A program made the translations under genes and the position numbers. A DNA stretch of 37,109 nucleotides from JBBDIP01 sp040880305 (GTDB taxonomy: Bacteria; Bacillota; Sulfobacillia; Fermentithermobacillales; Fermentithermobacillaceae), in contig JBBDIP010000019.1 in NCBI GenBank assembly GCA_040880305.1, positions 1 through 37,109 of the forward strand, given 5' to 3'. The notes beneath the pieces are model-generated. The model worked only from the letters and a program-made list of their open reading frames with translations, did not search any database and was not told the origin of the DNA. Positions 1-7,300 of this stretch are shown here, one piece after another. Positions within the stretch are counted from its first letter, which is position 1; every line of letters begins with the position of its first letter.

Positions 1-90
1 TGACATCCAGGAAATAACCGCTGTTTGGCGTGTGAAATAGCTGGATGAACGGTTTTTCCACACCTGGCGCCCCCTTCCTGCAGTGAGCCG

Positions 91-118
91 AAGGAGAACA
101 CGGAAAGGAGAACACGGA
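91..118 (+). repeat. 14-bp perfect tandem duplication
   Basis: The unit AAGGAGAACACGGA occurs twice, head to tail. Each copy contains a Shine-Dalgarno-like AAGGAG, but no start codon or reading frame follows. It looks like a small slippage duplication in non-coding DNA. Confidence 0.8.
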
Positions 119-205
119 TCTGATCACTGGGTTTCCCGACCGATTCCTCAACCTCCTCTTGAGACTCGTGCTCAAGACTCAAAATTTAGTGACTTTTCAC
201 ACGGG

Positions 206-233
206 TTGACTGAAAAAGGCCGGGCGATATAGT
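206..233 (+). promoter_or_regulatory. Housekeeping promoter of the winged-helix regulator
   Basis: The -35 box TTGACT (206-211) and -10 box TATAGT (228-233) are separated by 16 bp, matching the sigma-A pattern. Transcription would begin near 240 and give a leader of about 100 nt before the regulator start at 342. Confidence 0.6.
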
Positions 234-341
234 CTACAGACAGAAAGACCCCGCACCTGTGGTACTGGCTGACACAAGCGTTTATCTGGGCAGAGACCGG
301 GAATCGTTGCTCTATGCCAGCGCTATTGTGAAGGTGGGTCT

Positions 342-1070
342 ATGTCAGGAACCGGTGCAAGTCTCTTTGTTCATAGCGAGACACGACAACTAGATATCCT
401 CCTCCAAGGCATAGCCGCGTCTTTGGGCATGCAATACTGCTCGGTGTCCCTTCTTGAGGAACCAGAAGCAACATGGGGACGGAGTCTCAAGGGCGTCTGG
501 GTCATCGGGGTAAGGGAAGTCAGAGATGACCACGTGGTTTTGGCAAAGAGGTTGTCCCGCGATTTCTCCTTTCCCGTCATCCTGGTTGCGGATGCCTTGC
601 CACGTGATACAGCATCAGAGCTCCTTCGAAACGGAGCCATTGCATGCTTCCGCACAAGCGAAGCCTTCCATGAACTTCCCTGCGTCATTGAGAACCTGGT
701 GCGCTGCTTGTCGAGAGATGACGAAGCCCTATCAGTCGCAAGCGACGTTATTCTGGTCCTTCCTAGCCTTGTTCTCACCAACGGAAAGAGTGAGTTGCGA
801 TTGCCTCCGATTCTGGGAAGACTCCTAACGTGTCTAGCGCGAAACGCAGGTTACCCAGTTCCCCACAGCGTGCTGATTCAAACGGCCTGGGGCAAGAGTG
901 ATGGAGCAACCGTAAAGACCCTGCATCAACACATATATAATCTGCGGACGGCCCTGGCAGATTTCGGCATAGACCATCTCATCCGTGCAATCCGGGGTAG
1001 CGGCTACACGCTTGCCAAGTCGGGAACACAGCTCATTGCCGGTTCACCTAGTGACAGAGGGATTCGATGA
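342..1070 (+). CDS. Orphan OmpR/PhoB-type winged-helix regulator with a degenerate receiver
   Basis: The protein has 242 residues. Residues about 145-228 form an OmpR/PhoB-type winged-helix DNA-binding domain: a beta strand (LVLTNGKSELRL), a recognition-helix region (TVKTLHQHIYNLRTAL) and a C-terminal wing hairpin (IRAIRGSGYTL). Residues about 5-120 look like a receiver fold: PVILVAD and RNGAIACF match the usual beta4 and GA(D) regions. The position where the phospho-acceptor Asp is expected reads VWVIGVREV, with no Asp. No histidine kinase is encoded nearby, so it is probably a phosphorylation-independent regulator, although remote pairing cannot be excluded. The ATG at 342 is preceded by AAGGTGGG at suitable spacing. 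It is transcribed toward the spoIID end of the neighbouring cluster. Its target is unknown. Confidence 0.75.
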   Translation: MSGTGASLFVHSETRQLDILLQGIAASLGMQYCSVSLLEEPEATWGRSLKGVWVIGVREVRDDHVVLAKRLSRDFSFPVILVADALPRDTASELLRNGAIACFRTSEAFHELPCVIENLVRCLSRDDEALSVASDVILVLPSLVLTNGKSELRLPPILGRLLTCLARNAGYPVPHSVLIQTAWGKSDGATVKTLHQHIYNLRTALADFGIDHLIRAIRGSGYTLAKSGTQLIAGSPSDRGIR

Positions 1071-1357
1071 CCTGTTGTCTTCAAATCGCCAGATGCAATC
1101 ATCTGGCCCGAGCGTCTCCGATTCCAGAGGTACGGATTGCCGGGACTATCCCCGACCCCTATTTGTTGTAGGATGACGTAGGACTATGCTCACCGACTGC
1201 GCACGCACGTCGATGAGCACGGTCATGCGCGTTACGATCGCTGCGCATCTATAATCCGAGACCCCGTCCGATGCCCGAGTATTGTTCCCTATCTTTCACC
1301 GTCAACCGTTCCACATCATAGACTGTCATTCCACAACTATGACTTCCAACAACATCC
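1071..1357. other. Convergent intergenic region, no gene
   Basis: This lies between the stop of the plus-strand regulator and the stop of minus-strand spoIID. It contains a perfect 7-bp hairpin, CCAGATG-caat-CATCTGG (1089-1106), just after the regulator. There is no T-run, so it is at best a weak or Rho-assisted terminator. A TATAAT at about 1250 on the plus strand has no -35 partner. I see no coding signal. Confidence 0.5.
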
Positions 1358-2851
1358 TTACGGCCACCATTGCTCCTGGGTCGTCCCTGGATAGTAGAAA
1401 TCCAGTATCTCTGAGGCATCGCTGCCTCCCAGCGCCATGGCCTTCGCGCCGTACTGGGAAAGTCCAACTCCGTGCCCCCACCCGCTGCCGACAAGCACGT
1501 AGGTCCCGGGTACATCTGCCGCCGCGCCGGTGGTAGCGTAGGCTCCGCCAACGGGCCGTGTCGTCGCCCCGGCCCCGCCCACGATGACCGATGACCCTAG
1601 TTTCACCTGGGCAACTTGCCCGTCGGACTGGACGAAAAGGCCCGCCTCGGCGCCGAGCAAGCCCTTGGTCTCCATCCCGCGGCCATATGAGTAAGAGGAA
1701 AACAACATGCTTCGGACCTGCGGAAACGCTCTCCTGAACTCTGTGGCCTTGGCCTGGACCACTCCCCTAGCGGTCATGACGGTGACGCCGGTCCATCTAC
1801 CCGATCTCCCGGGACCGTACCCGGTGATAATGTCAGGCAGACTCGACGGGATTATGCCAATGGAAGCCAGGCCGACGGAGAGTTCTTGCAGGGTCAAGCG
1901 CACCGTCCACAGCGAATACGGGGATTCATGGGGCGCTTCCCTCACAGCTTGCAGGTAGGGGAAGGGGACCGTCCCTCCCCACACGTAGCGGGCTTCCTCA
2001 GTCATGCCCCCAGCGTCCGAGTGGAAATAGGCTGCGGCGGGACTGCCGTTGAACGCGAGCACCTTGCCCCTCGTGTTCAGGGTGGCGGCGACGGACTGCG
2101 GGTTCTCCTCATCCACGCCTCTGTATACCTGGTCATTCGACCACAAGAGGACGTCGGCGGCGGTGACCGTCCGAAAACCTGCTTCACAATCCTTTACCAC
2201 GCCGGACTTGGAGAGGCATACCTTGTACGCCGCGTAGGTGCGGACCGCAACCGCCTGCGCTTCCTGACTCTCGTCCGGCCAGTCGTCCGGCATCTCCGCC
2301 CCTACGGTTGACTGCACATAGTCTTCCATACCCACCACGTTGGCCAATAGCAGCGTCCCGGACGCCGGCATGGCCAGCATTCCGCCCCTGAAGGAACGCC
2401 CGGCTACATTTGAACTTGGGCTGACAAGCCGCTTGACAGTTATCGCAGGCGCAGCAGGCATTTGACCGGGCGGGGATTGCGGCGGCTGCGCCGAATCCGG
2501 CAGGCCGAGCAAGACGGGCCCCGCGCTCTGGCCGATCTGAGTGGCGGACCCCGACGGCGTGAACCCCCAAGAGACGCCCGATCCCGACACCGAGAAGGTG
2601 ACCTCCACGCCCGCCGGCAGAGTAACCGGCGCAAGGGGATTCACGGGAGTACCGGTCCCGCTCAAGGTGAGTGTTGCAGCTGACGACAAGGTCACGGAAG
2701 TGGCTCTCGTCAGTCCTACGAGGATCTTTGGAGGCGAGGCTAGCGGAAAACCTGACCCGTCCTGGGCCGCGATGATTTGCGCAGGCAACGTCGCCATGAC
2801 GACTGCCGTCGCGACTAAAATGAGGGCACGCCGGAACGGATGTCTTCTCAT
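1358..2851 (-). CDS. SpoIID/LytB-domain protein
   Basis: The protein has 497 residues and belongs to the SpoIID/LytB family. SpoIID is a lytic transglycosylase that cleaves peptidoglycan during engulfment in sporulation. An N-terminal signal peptide or anchor (basic RRHPFRR, then a hydrophobic stretch to about residue 29) indicates export. The family core is clear: residues about 174-210 contain VGMEDYVQSTVGAEMP with the expected catalytic Glu at about 186, followed by AQAVAVRTYA. The C-terminus has the conserved GSGWGHGVGLSQYGA. The protein is longer than B. subtilis SpoIID (343 residues), with an extra low-complexity Ser/Thr/Pro-rich region (about 50-140). I chose the ATG at 2851 because it overlaps the stop of the upstream DUF2905 gene as ATGA and follows GAGGAG. 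An in-frame ATG at 2869 has no such support. Whether it is the true SpoIID or a paralogue cannot be settled here. Confidence 0.88.
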   Translation of the reverse strand: MRRHPFRRALILVATAVVMATLPAQIIAAQDGSGFPLASPPKILVGLTRATSVTLSSAATLTLSGTGTPVNPLAPVTLPAGVEVTFSVSGSGVSWGFTPSGSATQIGQSAGPVLLGLPDSAQPPQSPPGQMPAAPAITVKRLVSPSSNVAGRSFRGGMLAMPASGTLLLANVVGMEDYVQSTVGAEMPDDWPDESQEAQAVAVRTYAAYKVCLSKSGVVKDCEAGFRTVTAADVLLWSNDQVYRGVDEENPQSVAATLNTRGKVLAFNGSPAAAYFHSDAGGMTEEARYVWGGTVPFPYLQAVREAPHESPYSLWTVRLTLQELSVGLASIGIIPSSLPDIITGYGPGRSGRWTGVTVMTARGVVQAKATEFRRAFPQVRSMLFSSYSYGRGMETKGLLGAEAGLFVQSDGQVAQVKLGSSVIVGGAGATTRPVGGAYATTGAAADVPGTYVLVGSGWGHGVGLSQYGAKAMALGGSDASEILDFYYPGTTQEQWWP

Positions 2852-3072
2852 CTTCTCCTCAGCAACCATGCGATGAATGTGAACGCCACGCTCAATATGA
2901 GGCAGGTGGCAAGCGGAAAGTAGAAGGTAAAGTTGCCACGGCGGATAACGACGTCGCCGGGCAGCCGCCCTATCCTGATGAAGCGGCCCAGCAAACCGAC
3001 GACCAGTCCGGCCAGAACCAACAGCACGCCGACGATGACCAAGATCCTAGCTATGTACCCACTGTCGGACAT
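2848..3072 (-). CDS. DUF2905 small membrane protein
   Basis: This 74-residue protein has two transmembrane helices. The loop motif GRLPGDVVIRRGNFTFYFPLATC is diagnostic of DUF2905, and the gene sits beside ruvB and spoIID in many Bacillota. The function of the family is not known. The start at 3072 (MSDSGY) has a strong ribosome site, GGAAGGTGG, 4 nt upstream; an in-frame start 13 codons earlier is less likely. Its stop overlaps the spoIID start by four bases, so the two are probably translationally coupled. Confidence 0.85.
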   Translation of the reverse strand: MSDSGYIARILVIVGVLLVLAGLVVGLLGRFIRIGRLPGDVVIRRGNFTFYFPLATCLILSVAFTFIAWLLRRR

Positions 3073-3144
3073 GGCGCCACCTTCCAGTCGGAGTCCGGCA
3101 ACCCTCCGCAAGTGGTCTTCACTGCTAACCCTAGTACATAACCA

Positions 3145-3666
3145 TCATTTCCCGCAAGCGCTGAACTCGCACCCGCAGTACTTCTGCATGTACAGGTGGC
3201 GTCCACGGGCCATCTCTCTGCTGCGACGGTATCCCACGCGAAAATCCCTGTACAGGAACGGGACACCGGCTTCCCGGGAGGCGGCCTCGGCGGCCGCGAC
3301 GATCCCCTTGTGGTCCTGGTAGATGGACAAAAGGAGGCTGGTGGTGAAACAGTCGTAGCCCTCTTCGCTGGCCAGGCGGGCAACAGGAAAAAGCCTGTTC
3401 TCGTAGCAGAGACGGCAGCGGCCAGGCTTTTTGAGGTCGAGGGAAACGCTGGATAGCCACTGCTCGTGGGATGAGTCCAGCCTGCGCACACTAAAGCGCT
3501 CGGACCGCGCGAAGTCCCGGTAGACCGACCAACGCTTGTCTCTTTCAGCGTCTGGGTGGATGTTGGGATTGAGGAATACCCCATCAACCGAGTAACCTTC
3601 GGCGCGCAGTAGGAAGAGCGGGAAGGTGGTGCACGGCGCGCAACACGAATGCATGAGGATCCTCAC
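3145..3666 (-). CDS. queH: Epoxyqueuosine reductase QueH
   Basis: The protein has 173 residues and is full length for QueH (formerly DUF208), the iron-sulfur enzyme that reduces epoxyqueuosine to queuosine in tRNA. The family's cysteines are present: HSCCAPC at the N-terminus (C8, C9, C12), CRLCY (C84, C87) and YCGCEFS (C164, C166). The ATG overlaps the ruvB stop as ATGA, indicating coupled translation with ruvCAB. No other queuosine genes (queA, tgt, queC-F) are in the window, although queA-tgt commonly follow ruvB in related genomes. Confidence 0.92.
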   Translation of the reverse strand: MRILMHSCCAPCTTFPLFLLRAEGYSVDGVFLNPNIHPDAERDKRWSVYRDFARSERFSVRRLDSSHEQWLSSVSLDLKKPGRCRLCYENRLFPVARLASEEGYDCFTTSLLLSIYQDHKGIVAAAEAASREAGVPFLYRDFRVGYRRSREMARGRHLYMQKYCGCEFSACGK

Positions 3667-4697
3667 GGACGCTCGAATAGCCTCCCCTGGGCGCTGCCGG
3701 CGGTCTTCCCCATGTACTCCATCGCGCTCTTGGTGACGCTTCTGCCCCTCGGAGTCCTCTCAAGGAACCCTATCTGCAAGAGGTACGGCTCATAGACGTC
3801 CTCAAGCGTCCCGGGGTCTTCCGACAGGCACGCTGCCAGCGTCGAAAGCCCAACGGGCCCACCGCCGTACTTCCCAATTACCGCATCAAGTATCTGCCGG
3901 TCGAGCCGGTCCAGCCCCATCTGATCGATGTCCAGGAGCGTCAGCGCCTCGCGGGCTACCGACTTGTTGATCTCTCCATCTTTCCTCACTTGCGCGAAAT
4001 CTCGCACCCGGCGCAGGAGCCTGTTGGCGATCCTGGGCGTGCCACGCGAGCGGGACGCGATTTCGACGGCGCCGCCCCTGTCGACGCCGATCCGGAGGAT
4101 GCGGGCCGACTGGTTCACGACCTCAAAGAGCTCGTCCTCCGAGTAGTATTCCAGTCGAAATGTGATCCCGAATCTATCGCGCAGCGGCGACGTAAGAAGT
4201 CCGCTCCTTGTGGTTGCGGCGATTAGCGTGAAGTGCGGGAGCTTTAGGCGGTAAGTCCTGGCCTGCGGGCCCTTGCCGGCGATCCAGTCGAAGCTGAAGT
4301 CCTCCATTGCCGGATACAACGCTTCCTCCGCCACATGGGACAGGCGGTGGATCTCATCGATGAAAAGGATGTCCCTGTCTTCCAGGTTGGTCAGGATCGC
4401 CACCAGGTCTCCGGCCCTCTCAATTGCGGGGCCGGACGTTACCCTGATCCCCACGCCCAGTTCGTTGGCTATGACGTGGGCCAGCGTGGTCTTGCCGAGC
4501 CCCGGGGGCCCGGACAAAAGGATGTGATCGAGGGCGTCGCCCCTTTGGCGCGCGGCTTCGATAGATACCCTGAGGTTTTCTTTGACCCTTTCCTGCCCGA
4601 TGTACTCGGAAAACACCCGCGGGCGTAGGGATTCCTCGACTATTTCGTCCTCAGGCTGACATTCTTTGGATATGAGGTCTCTTTCAGGATCTGGCAA
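3663..4697 (-). CDS. ruvB: Holliday junction branch-migration ATPase RuvB
   Basis: The 344-residue hexameric AAA+ motor works with RuvA to drive branch migration. Visible features are the N-terminal RPRVFSEYIGQ, Walker A GPPGLGKTT (about 63-71), Walker B with DEIH (about 114-117), the ATTRSG sensor region with LRDRFG (about 161-177), and the C-terminal winged-helix domain with RTPRGR. The start is TTG at 4697, inside the 3' end of ruvA (14-nt overlap). GAGG lies 4 nt upstream, supplied by the ruvA coding sequence. No ATG near this point gives a better N-terminus. It belongs to the ruvC-ruvA-ruvB-queH operon. Confidence 0.96.
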   Translation of the reverse strand: MPDPERDLISKECQPEDEIVEESLRPRVFSEYIGQERVKENLRVSIEAARQRGDALDHILLSGPPGLGKTTLAHVIANELGVGIRVTSGPAIERAGDLVAILTNLEDRDILFIDEIHRLSHVAEEALYPAMEDFSFDWIAGKGPQARTYRLKLPHFTLIAATTRSGLLTSPLRDRFGITFRLEYYSEDELFEVVNQSARILRIGVDRGGAVEIASRSRGTPRIANRLLRRVRDFAQVRKDGEINKSVAREALTLLDIDQMGLDRLDRQILDAVIGKYGGGPVGLSTLAACLSEDPGTLEDVYEPYLLQIGFLERTPRGRSVTKSAMEYMGKTAGSAQGRLFERP

Positions 4698-5274
4698 GTT
4701 TCCTCAAGGCCTCCCTGAGCAGAGTCTCGAGATCGATGCCTGGCTCTGCCTTCCTCACGTTCGACACAGCGTCTTTGGCCTCCTGCCAGGTGTATCCCAG
4801 CGCCATGAGGCCTTCCTGGGCTTCTTCCTCGACATCAGCTGGAGGAACCGCCTTGCCTGGCTCTTCCTTCGCGCCAAGCCCGATCCGGTCACGGAGCTCC
4901 AGGATCATCCTGCCGGCAGTCTTCTTCCCGACACCGGGCACCCCGACAAGCGCCCGGTCGTCCTGGGCCAGTATGGCACGGTAGAAGTCCTGGGGTTGCA
5001 GGTAAGATATTACACTGAGCGATACCTTGGCGCCGACCCCCCTTACGGAGAGCAAGAGGTCGAAGCAGGCCCTCTCCTCCCTGGTCTTGAACCCGTAGAG
5101 ATTCCAGGCGTCTTCCCTAATGATGAGCCTGGTGTAGACGTGGACGCGATCTTCCCGGGAGAACGAGGAAGCGAGACGGGACGTCACCCGCACCTCGAAG
5201 CCGACCCCGTTGGTGTCGATGACAAGAAAGTCCTTGCCGGCGTCCACGACTATCCCACGCAGTTCCGCTATCAT
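4684..5274 (-). CDS. ruvA: Holliday junction DNA-binding subunit RuvA
   Basis: The 196-residue protein forms the tetrameric scaffold that holds the four-way junction for RuvB. It begins MIAELRG, as is typical. It has an OB-fold (about 1-62), a tandem helix-hairpin-helix region (LLSVRGVGAKVS and LVGVPGVGKKTAGRMILELRD) and a C-terminal helical RuvB-contacting domain (EEEAQEGLMALGYTWQEA). The ATG overlaps the ruvC stop as ATGA. Confidence 0.96.
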   Translation of the reverse strand: MIAELRGIVVDAGKDFLVIDTNGVGFEVRVTSRLASSFSREDRVHVYTRLIIREDAWNLYGFKTREERACFDLLLSVRGVGAKVSLSVISYLQPQDFYRAILAQDDRALVGVPGVGKKTAGRMILELRDRIGLGAKEEPGKAVPPADVEEEAQEGLMALGYTWQEAKDAVSNVRKAEPGIDLETLLREALRKLARS

Positions 5275-5855
5275 AGGTCATCCTTCTTAACATAAGGAAG
5301 CAGGATGTCATCTCGCAAAACCTTCGGTTTTGCTTGCGACGCTGCCAAAGCGCCGCTATCGCTCTGCTTTGGCAATCTTGCGTTGAACGACCTCTTGGTG
5401 GCCGCAGTAACGGCAATCGCGAGCGCGTCACAGGTGTCGTCGGGCCGGGGGATCCTGCTGAGGCCAAGGATCTGCTTAATCATAACCCCAACTTGCTCCT
5501 TGGTGGCTTTCCCGTAACCTACGACTGAGGACTTGACCTGGAGCGGAGTGACTTCCTCCACAGGCAAGCCCCTTTGCCCGGCCGTCAGAAGGCACACTCC
5601 CCTGGCATGGCCGACGTCGATAGCCGACTTGGCGTTCTTGGCAAAAAAGATCTCCTCGACAGCCACGACGTCAACCTGGTGATTGTCGAGTATCTGGTTC
5701 AGGGCTAAGCAGATGGAAACCAACCTCTTTGGAAGGTCGTCACCTTTTGGTGTGATTATGCAGCCGTAGTCGCGGGCGACAAAGTCGTGGCCTTTGGAGT
5801 CTACGACTCCCCAGCCTGTCCGCTCGATGCCGGGGTCGATGCCAAGGATGCGCAA
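5271..5855 (-). CDS. ruvC: Holliday junction resolvase RuvC with a palindrome-rich C-terminal extension
   Basis: The 194-residue endonuclease cuts Holliday junctions. Catalytic acidic residues are in place: D7 (GIDPG), E67/E68 (AVEEIFF), and the D139-D140 and D143 cluster (RPDDTCDALAIA). The usual fold ends near residue 155. Here about 39 more residues follow, and their coding sequence carries two strong palindromes (5315-5374). The tail ends in KVLRDDILLPYVKKDDL and overlaps the ruvA start. The start is TTG at 5855 with GGAGG 7 nt upstream; the N-terminus MRILGIDPG is canonical. The extension lies beyond the catalytic core, so activity is probably preserved. Confidence 0.95.
   Translation of the reverse strand: MRILGIDPGIERTGWGVVDSKGHDFVARDYGCIITPKGDDLPKRLVSICLALNQILDNHQVDVVAVEEIFFAKNAKSAIDVGHARGVCLLTAGQRGLPVEEVTPLQVKSSVVGYGKATKEQVGVMIKQILGLSRIPRPDDTCDALAIAVTAATKRSFNARLPKQSDSGALAASQAKPKVLRDDILLPYVKKDDL
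5315..5374 (-). repeat. Two palindromes inside the ruvC 3' coding region
   Basis: The first is GCAAAACC-ttc-GGTTTTGC (5315-5333), an 8-bp stem. The second is TGCCAAAGC-14 nt-GCTTTGGCA (5343-5374), a 9-bp stem. Both stems are perfect and only 9 nt apart. They are translated in frame as part of the RuvC tail. A T-run does not follow either hairpin, so they are not intrinsic terminators. Confidence 0.8.
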
Positions 5856-5909
5856 AACATCGCCTCCGCAGGGGGTTTTCTACGTCGCGAAGGGATTACC
5901 CTTTCAGCG

Positions 5910-6509
5910 CTAGCGCCCTTCGGCTATCCCCTGCAGGTAGGAATCCACCTTCTCGTCCAGGTCGACGTCCACGGGGTCTTCTTCGTCGTAGGTGACCAGC
6001 AGTCCCACCTTGAGGCGCTGCCTGTCTTGGGGGTAGAGAACGCCTTCGGTGAGGTCGCGTCGCTCCTTCGCGATGAACGCAGAGTCTATCTTTTTGCCCC
6101 GGAATACGCAGACGTGGGCCTCCACTCCCGGAGCGCCCCGGTATAGGGCGATCAGGCGAAAATCCAGGTGGTCGGGACAGTACTCATCCACATCTTTCTG
6201 GGCCACCGCCGATGCGCTGCCGGTACGGCTGACGGTCCAGCCCGACGCGAGCGCAGCGACAACGCTTTCCAGTTCGTCTTCAGGGATCTCCGTGACACTG
6301 GTCGTGACGTCCCCGCAGCGGGTGAACTTCTGCACGTAGGTGATCTTGGCGATCCCTGGGGATTGCACGCTTGCCCCTGAAAACCACGGCCACCTGCCGC
6401 CGGTATCCTTGGCGAGGATCCCATCGAGCACGAAGACGGCCGCTACCACCGTCAGAACAGAAAGAACAAGAACTAGGCCACGGACGGCCTTGCGACCGTG
6501 TCTTTCCAT
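5910..6509 (-). CDS. BofC C-terminal-domain-like exported protein
   Basis: The 199-residue protein has an N-terminal membrane segment or uncleaved signal (about 9-33), then a soluble domain. The domain resembles the C-terminal domain of BofC, the forespore protein that restrains SpoIVB signalling in B. subtilis. The matching pattern includes FTRCGDVTTS, DELESVVAALASGWTVSR and CPDHLDFRLIALYRGAPGVEAHVCVFRG. The C-terminal VYPQDRQRLKVGLLVTYDEE is also consistent. The gene sits between ruvC and yebC. GTGAGGATAA precedes the ATG. A hairpin lies immediately upstream (6521-6543). A sporulation role is inferred from family and neighbours and has not been shown. Confidence 0.6.
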   Translation of the reverse strand: MERHGRKAVRGLVLVLSVLTVVAAVFVLDGILAKDTGGRWPWFSGASVQSPGIAKITYVQKFTRCGDVTTSVTEIPEDELESVVAALASGWTVSRTGSASAVAQKDVDEYCPDHLDFRLIALYRGAPGVEAHVCVFRGKKIDSAFIAKERRDLTEGVLYPQDRQRLKVGLLVTYDEEDPVDVDLDEKVDSYLQGIAEGR

Positions 6510-6520
6510 TTATCCTCACT

Positions 6521-6543
6521 CCAGGGAGAATATTGTTCCCTGG
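6521..6543 (-). other. Hairpin just upstream of the bofC-like gene
   Basis: CCAGGGA and TCCCTGG form a perfect 7-bp stem with a 9-nt loop containing AATATT. It fills the spacer between yebC and the bofC-like gene and ends just before the ribosome site. Without a T-run on either strand it is more likely an RNA-stability or processing element, or a protein site, than a terminator. Confidence 0.5.
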
Positions 6544-6553
6544 AAAGAAAGGG

Positions 6554-7288
6554 TTATTCAGATTCTTCCGGCATGTCAAAGTTGGTGTGGATATTGGAAA
6601 CGTCGTCCTGCTCTTCAATCGCGCTAAGGAGACGGATCATCTTGTCCACGTCGTCGGCGTCCAGCGTCACCATGGTTTTGGGGATCATGGTCAGGTCCGC
6701 GGAGACGATTTTGGCCTTCGTGGCCTCTATCTTGGTCCTGACGGCATCGAGGTCGTCCGGGGCCGTGTAGATCTCGTAGACCTCATCCTCGGCTTTCATA
6801 TCCTCGGCGCCGGCTTCGATGGCCAGAGTCAAAGCATCGTCCTCGGTCAGGCCATCTTTCTCCAGCTCAAAGAGGCCCTTTTGCTCGAACATACACGAGA
6901 CTGCGCCGACTTCGGCCATCCGCCCGCCGTGTTTAGAGAAGATGAAACGGATCTCGGAGGCGGTCCGGTTGCGGTTGTCGGTGGCCGCTTCAACCAGGAT
7001 GGCGGCTCCTCCCGGACCGTAGGCCTCGTAGGTGAGCTCCTCCATCGGGCCGCCGTCACCCTCTCCCGTGCCCCTCTTGATAGCCCGGGTGATGCTGTCC
7101 AGCGACACGTTGGCTTCCCTCGCCCTCTCGACCATAATCTTGAGTTTGAAGTTGCCGTCGGGGTTCCCGCCGCCCTGCCGGGCCGCAAGCATCACGTCCC
7201 GGAGGCACTTTGAGGTGACGCCAGACTTTGCGGCGTCGACCTTAGCTTTCTTGAGCCGTATGTTGTGCCACTTTGAATGTCCTGACAT
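6554..7288 (-). CDS. yebC: YebC/PmpR-family protein
   Basis: The 244-residue protein begins with the family signature MSGHSKWHNIRLKKAKVDAAK. Further conserved blocks are GGGNPDGNFKL, GPGGAAILVEA and a C-terminal acidic domain. Family members were described as transcriptional regulators. More recent work links YebC-type proteins to translation of difficult sequences such as polyproline; which applies here is unknown. The position next to ruvC is conserved across many bacteria. AGGAGGAG precedes the ATG at good spacing. Confidence 0.95.
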   Translation of the reverse strand: MSGHSKWHNIRLKKAKVDAAKSGVTSKCLRDVMLAARQGGGNPDGNFKLKIMVERAREANVSLDSITRAIKRGTGEGDGGPMEELTYEAYGPGGAAILVEAATDNRNRTASEIRFIFSKHGGRMAEVGAVSCMFEQKGLFELEKDGLTEDDALTLAIEAGAEDMKAEDEVYEIYTAPDDLDAVRTKIEATKAKIVSADLTMIPKTMVTLDADDVDKMIRLLSAIEEQDDVSNIHTNFDMPEESE

Positions 7289-7300
7289 GGGGTTCTCCTC

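Larger units (their letters stand above)
1..341. other. Non-coding left edge upstream of the regulator
   Basis: No convincing reading frame is present on either strand. The stretch holds an inverted repeat CATCCAG/CTGGATG (4-10 and 41-47) followed by a short T-run, which may be the end of a transcript from outside the window. It also holds a 14-bp tandem duplication (91-118), a 6-bp inverted repeat CTTGAG/CTCAAG with a 7-nt spacer (158-176), and a promoter (206-233). The CTTGAG repeat lies about 30 bp upstream of the -35 box, where an activator or autoregulator could bind; that role is inference. Confidence 0.6.

Noticed and set aside
4..47. Inverted repeat CATCCAG/CTGGATG as a terminator
   Set aside because: The 30-nt loop is long and the stem only 7 bp, with a weak T-run. 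Kept only as a remark in the left-edge entry.
1246..1256. TATAAT on the plus strand in the convergent gap
   Set aside because: No -35 box and no downstream gene on that strand.
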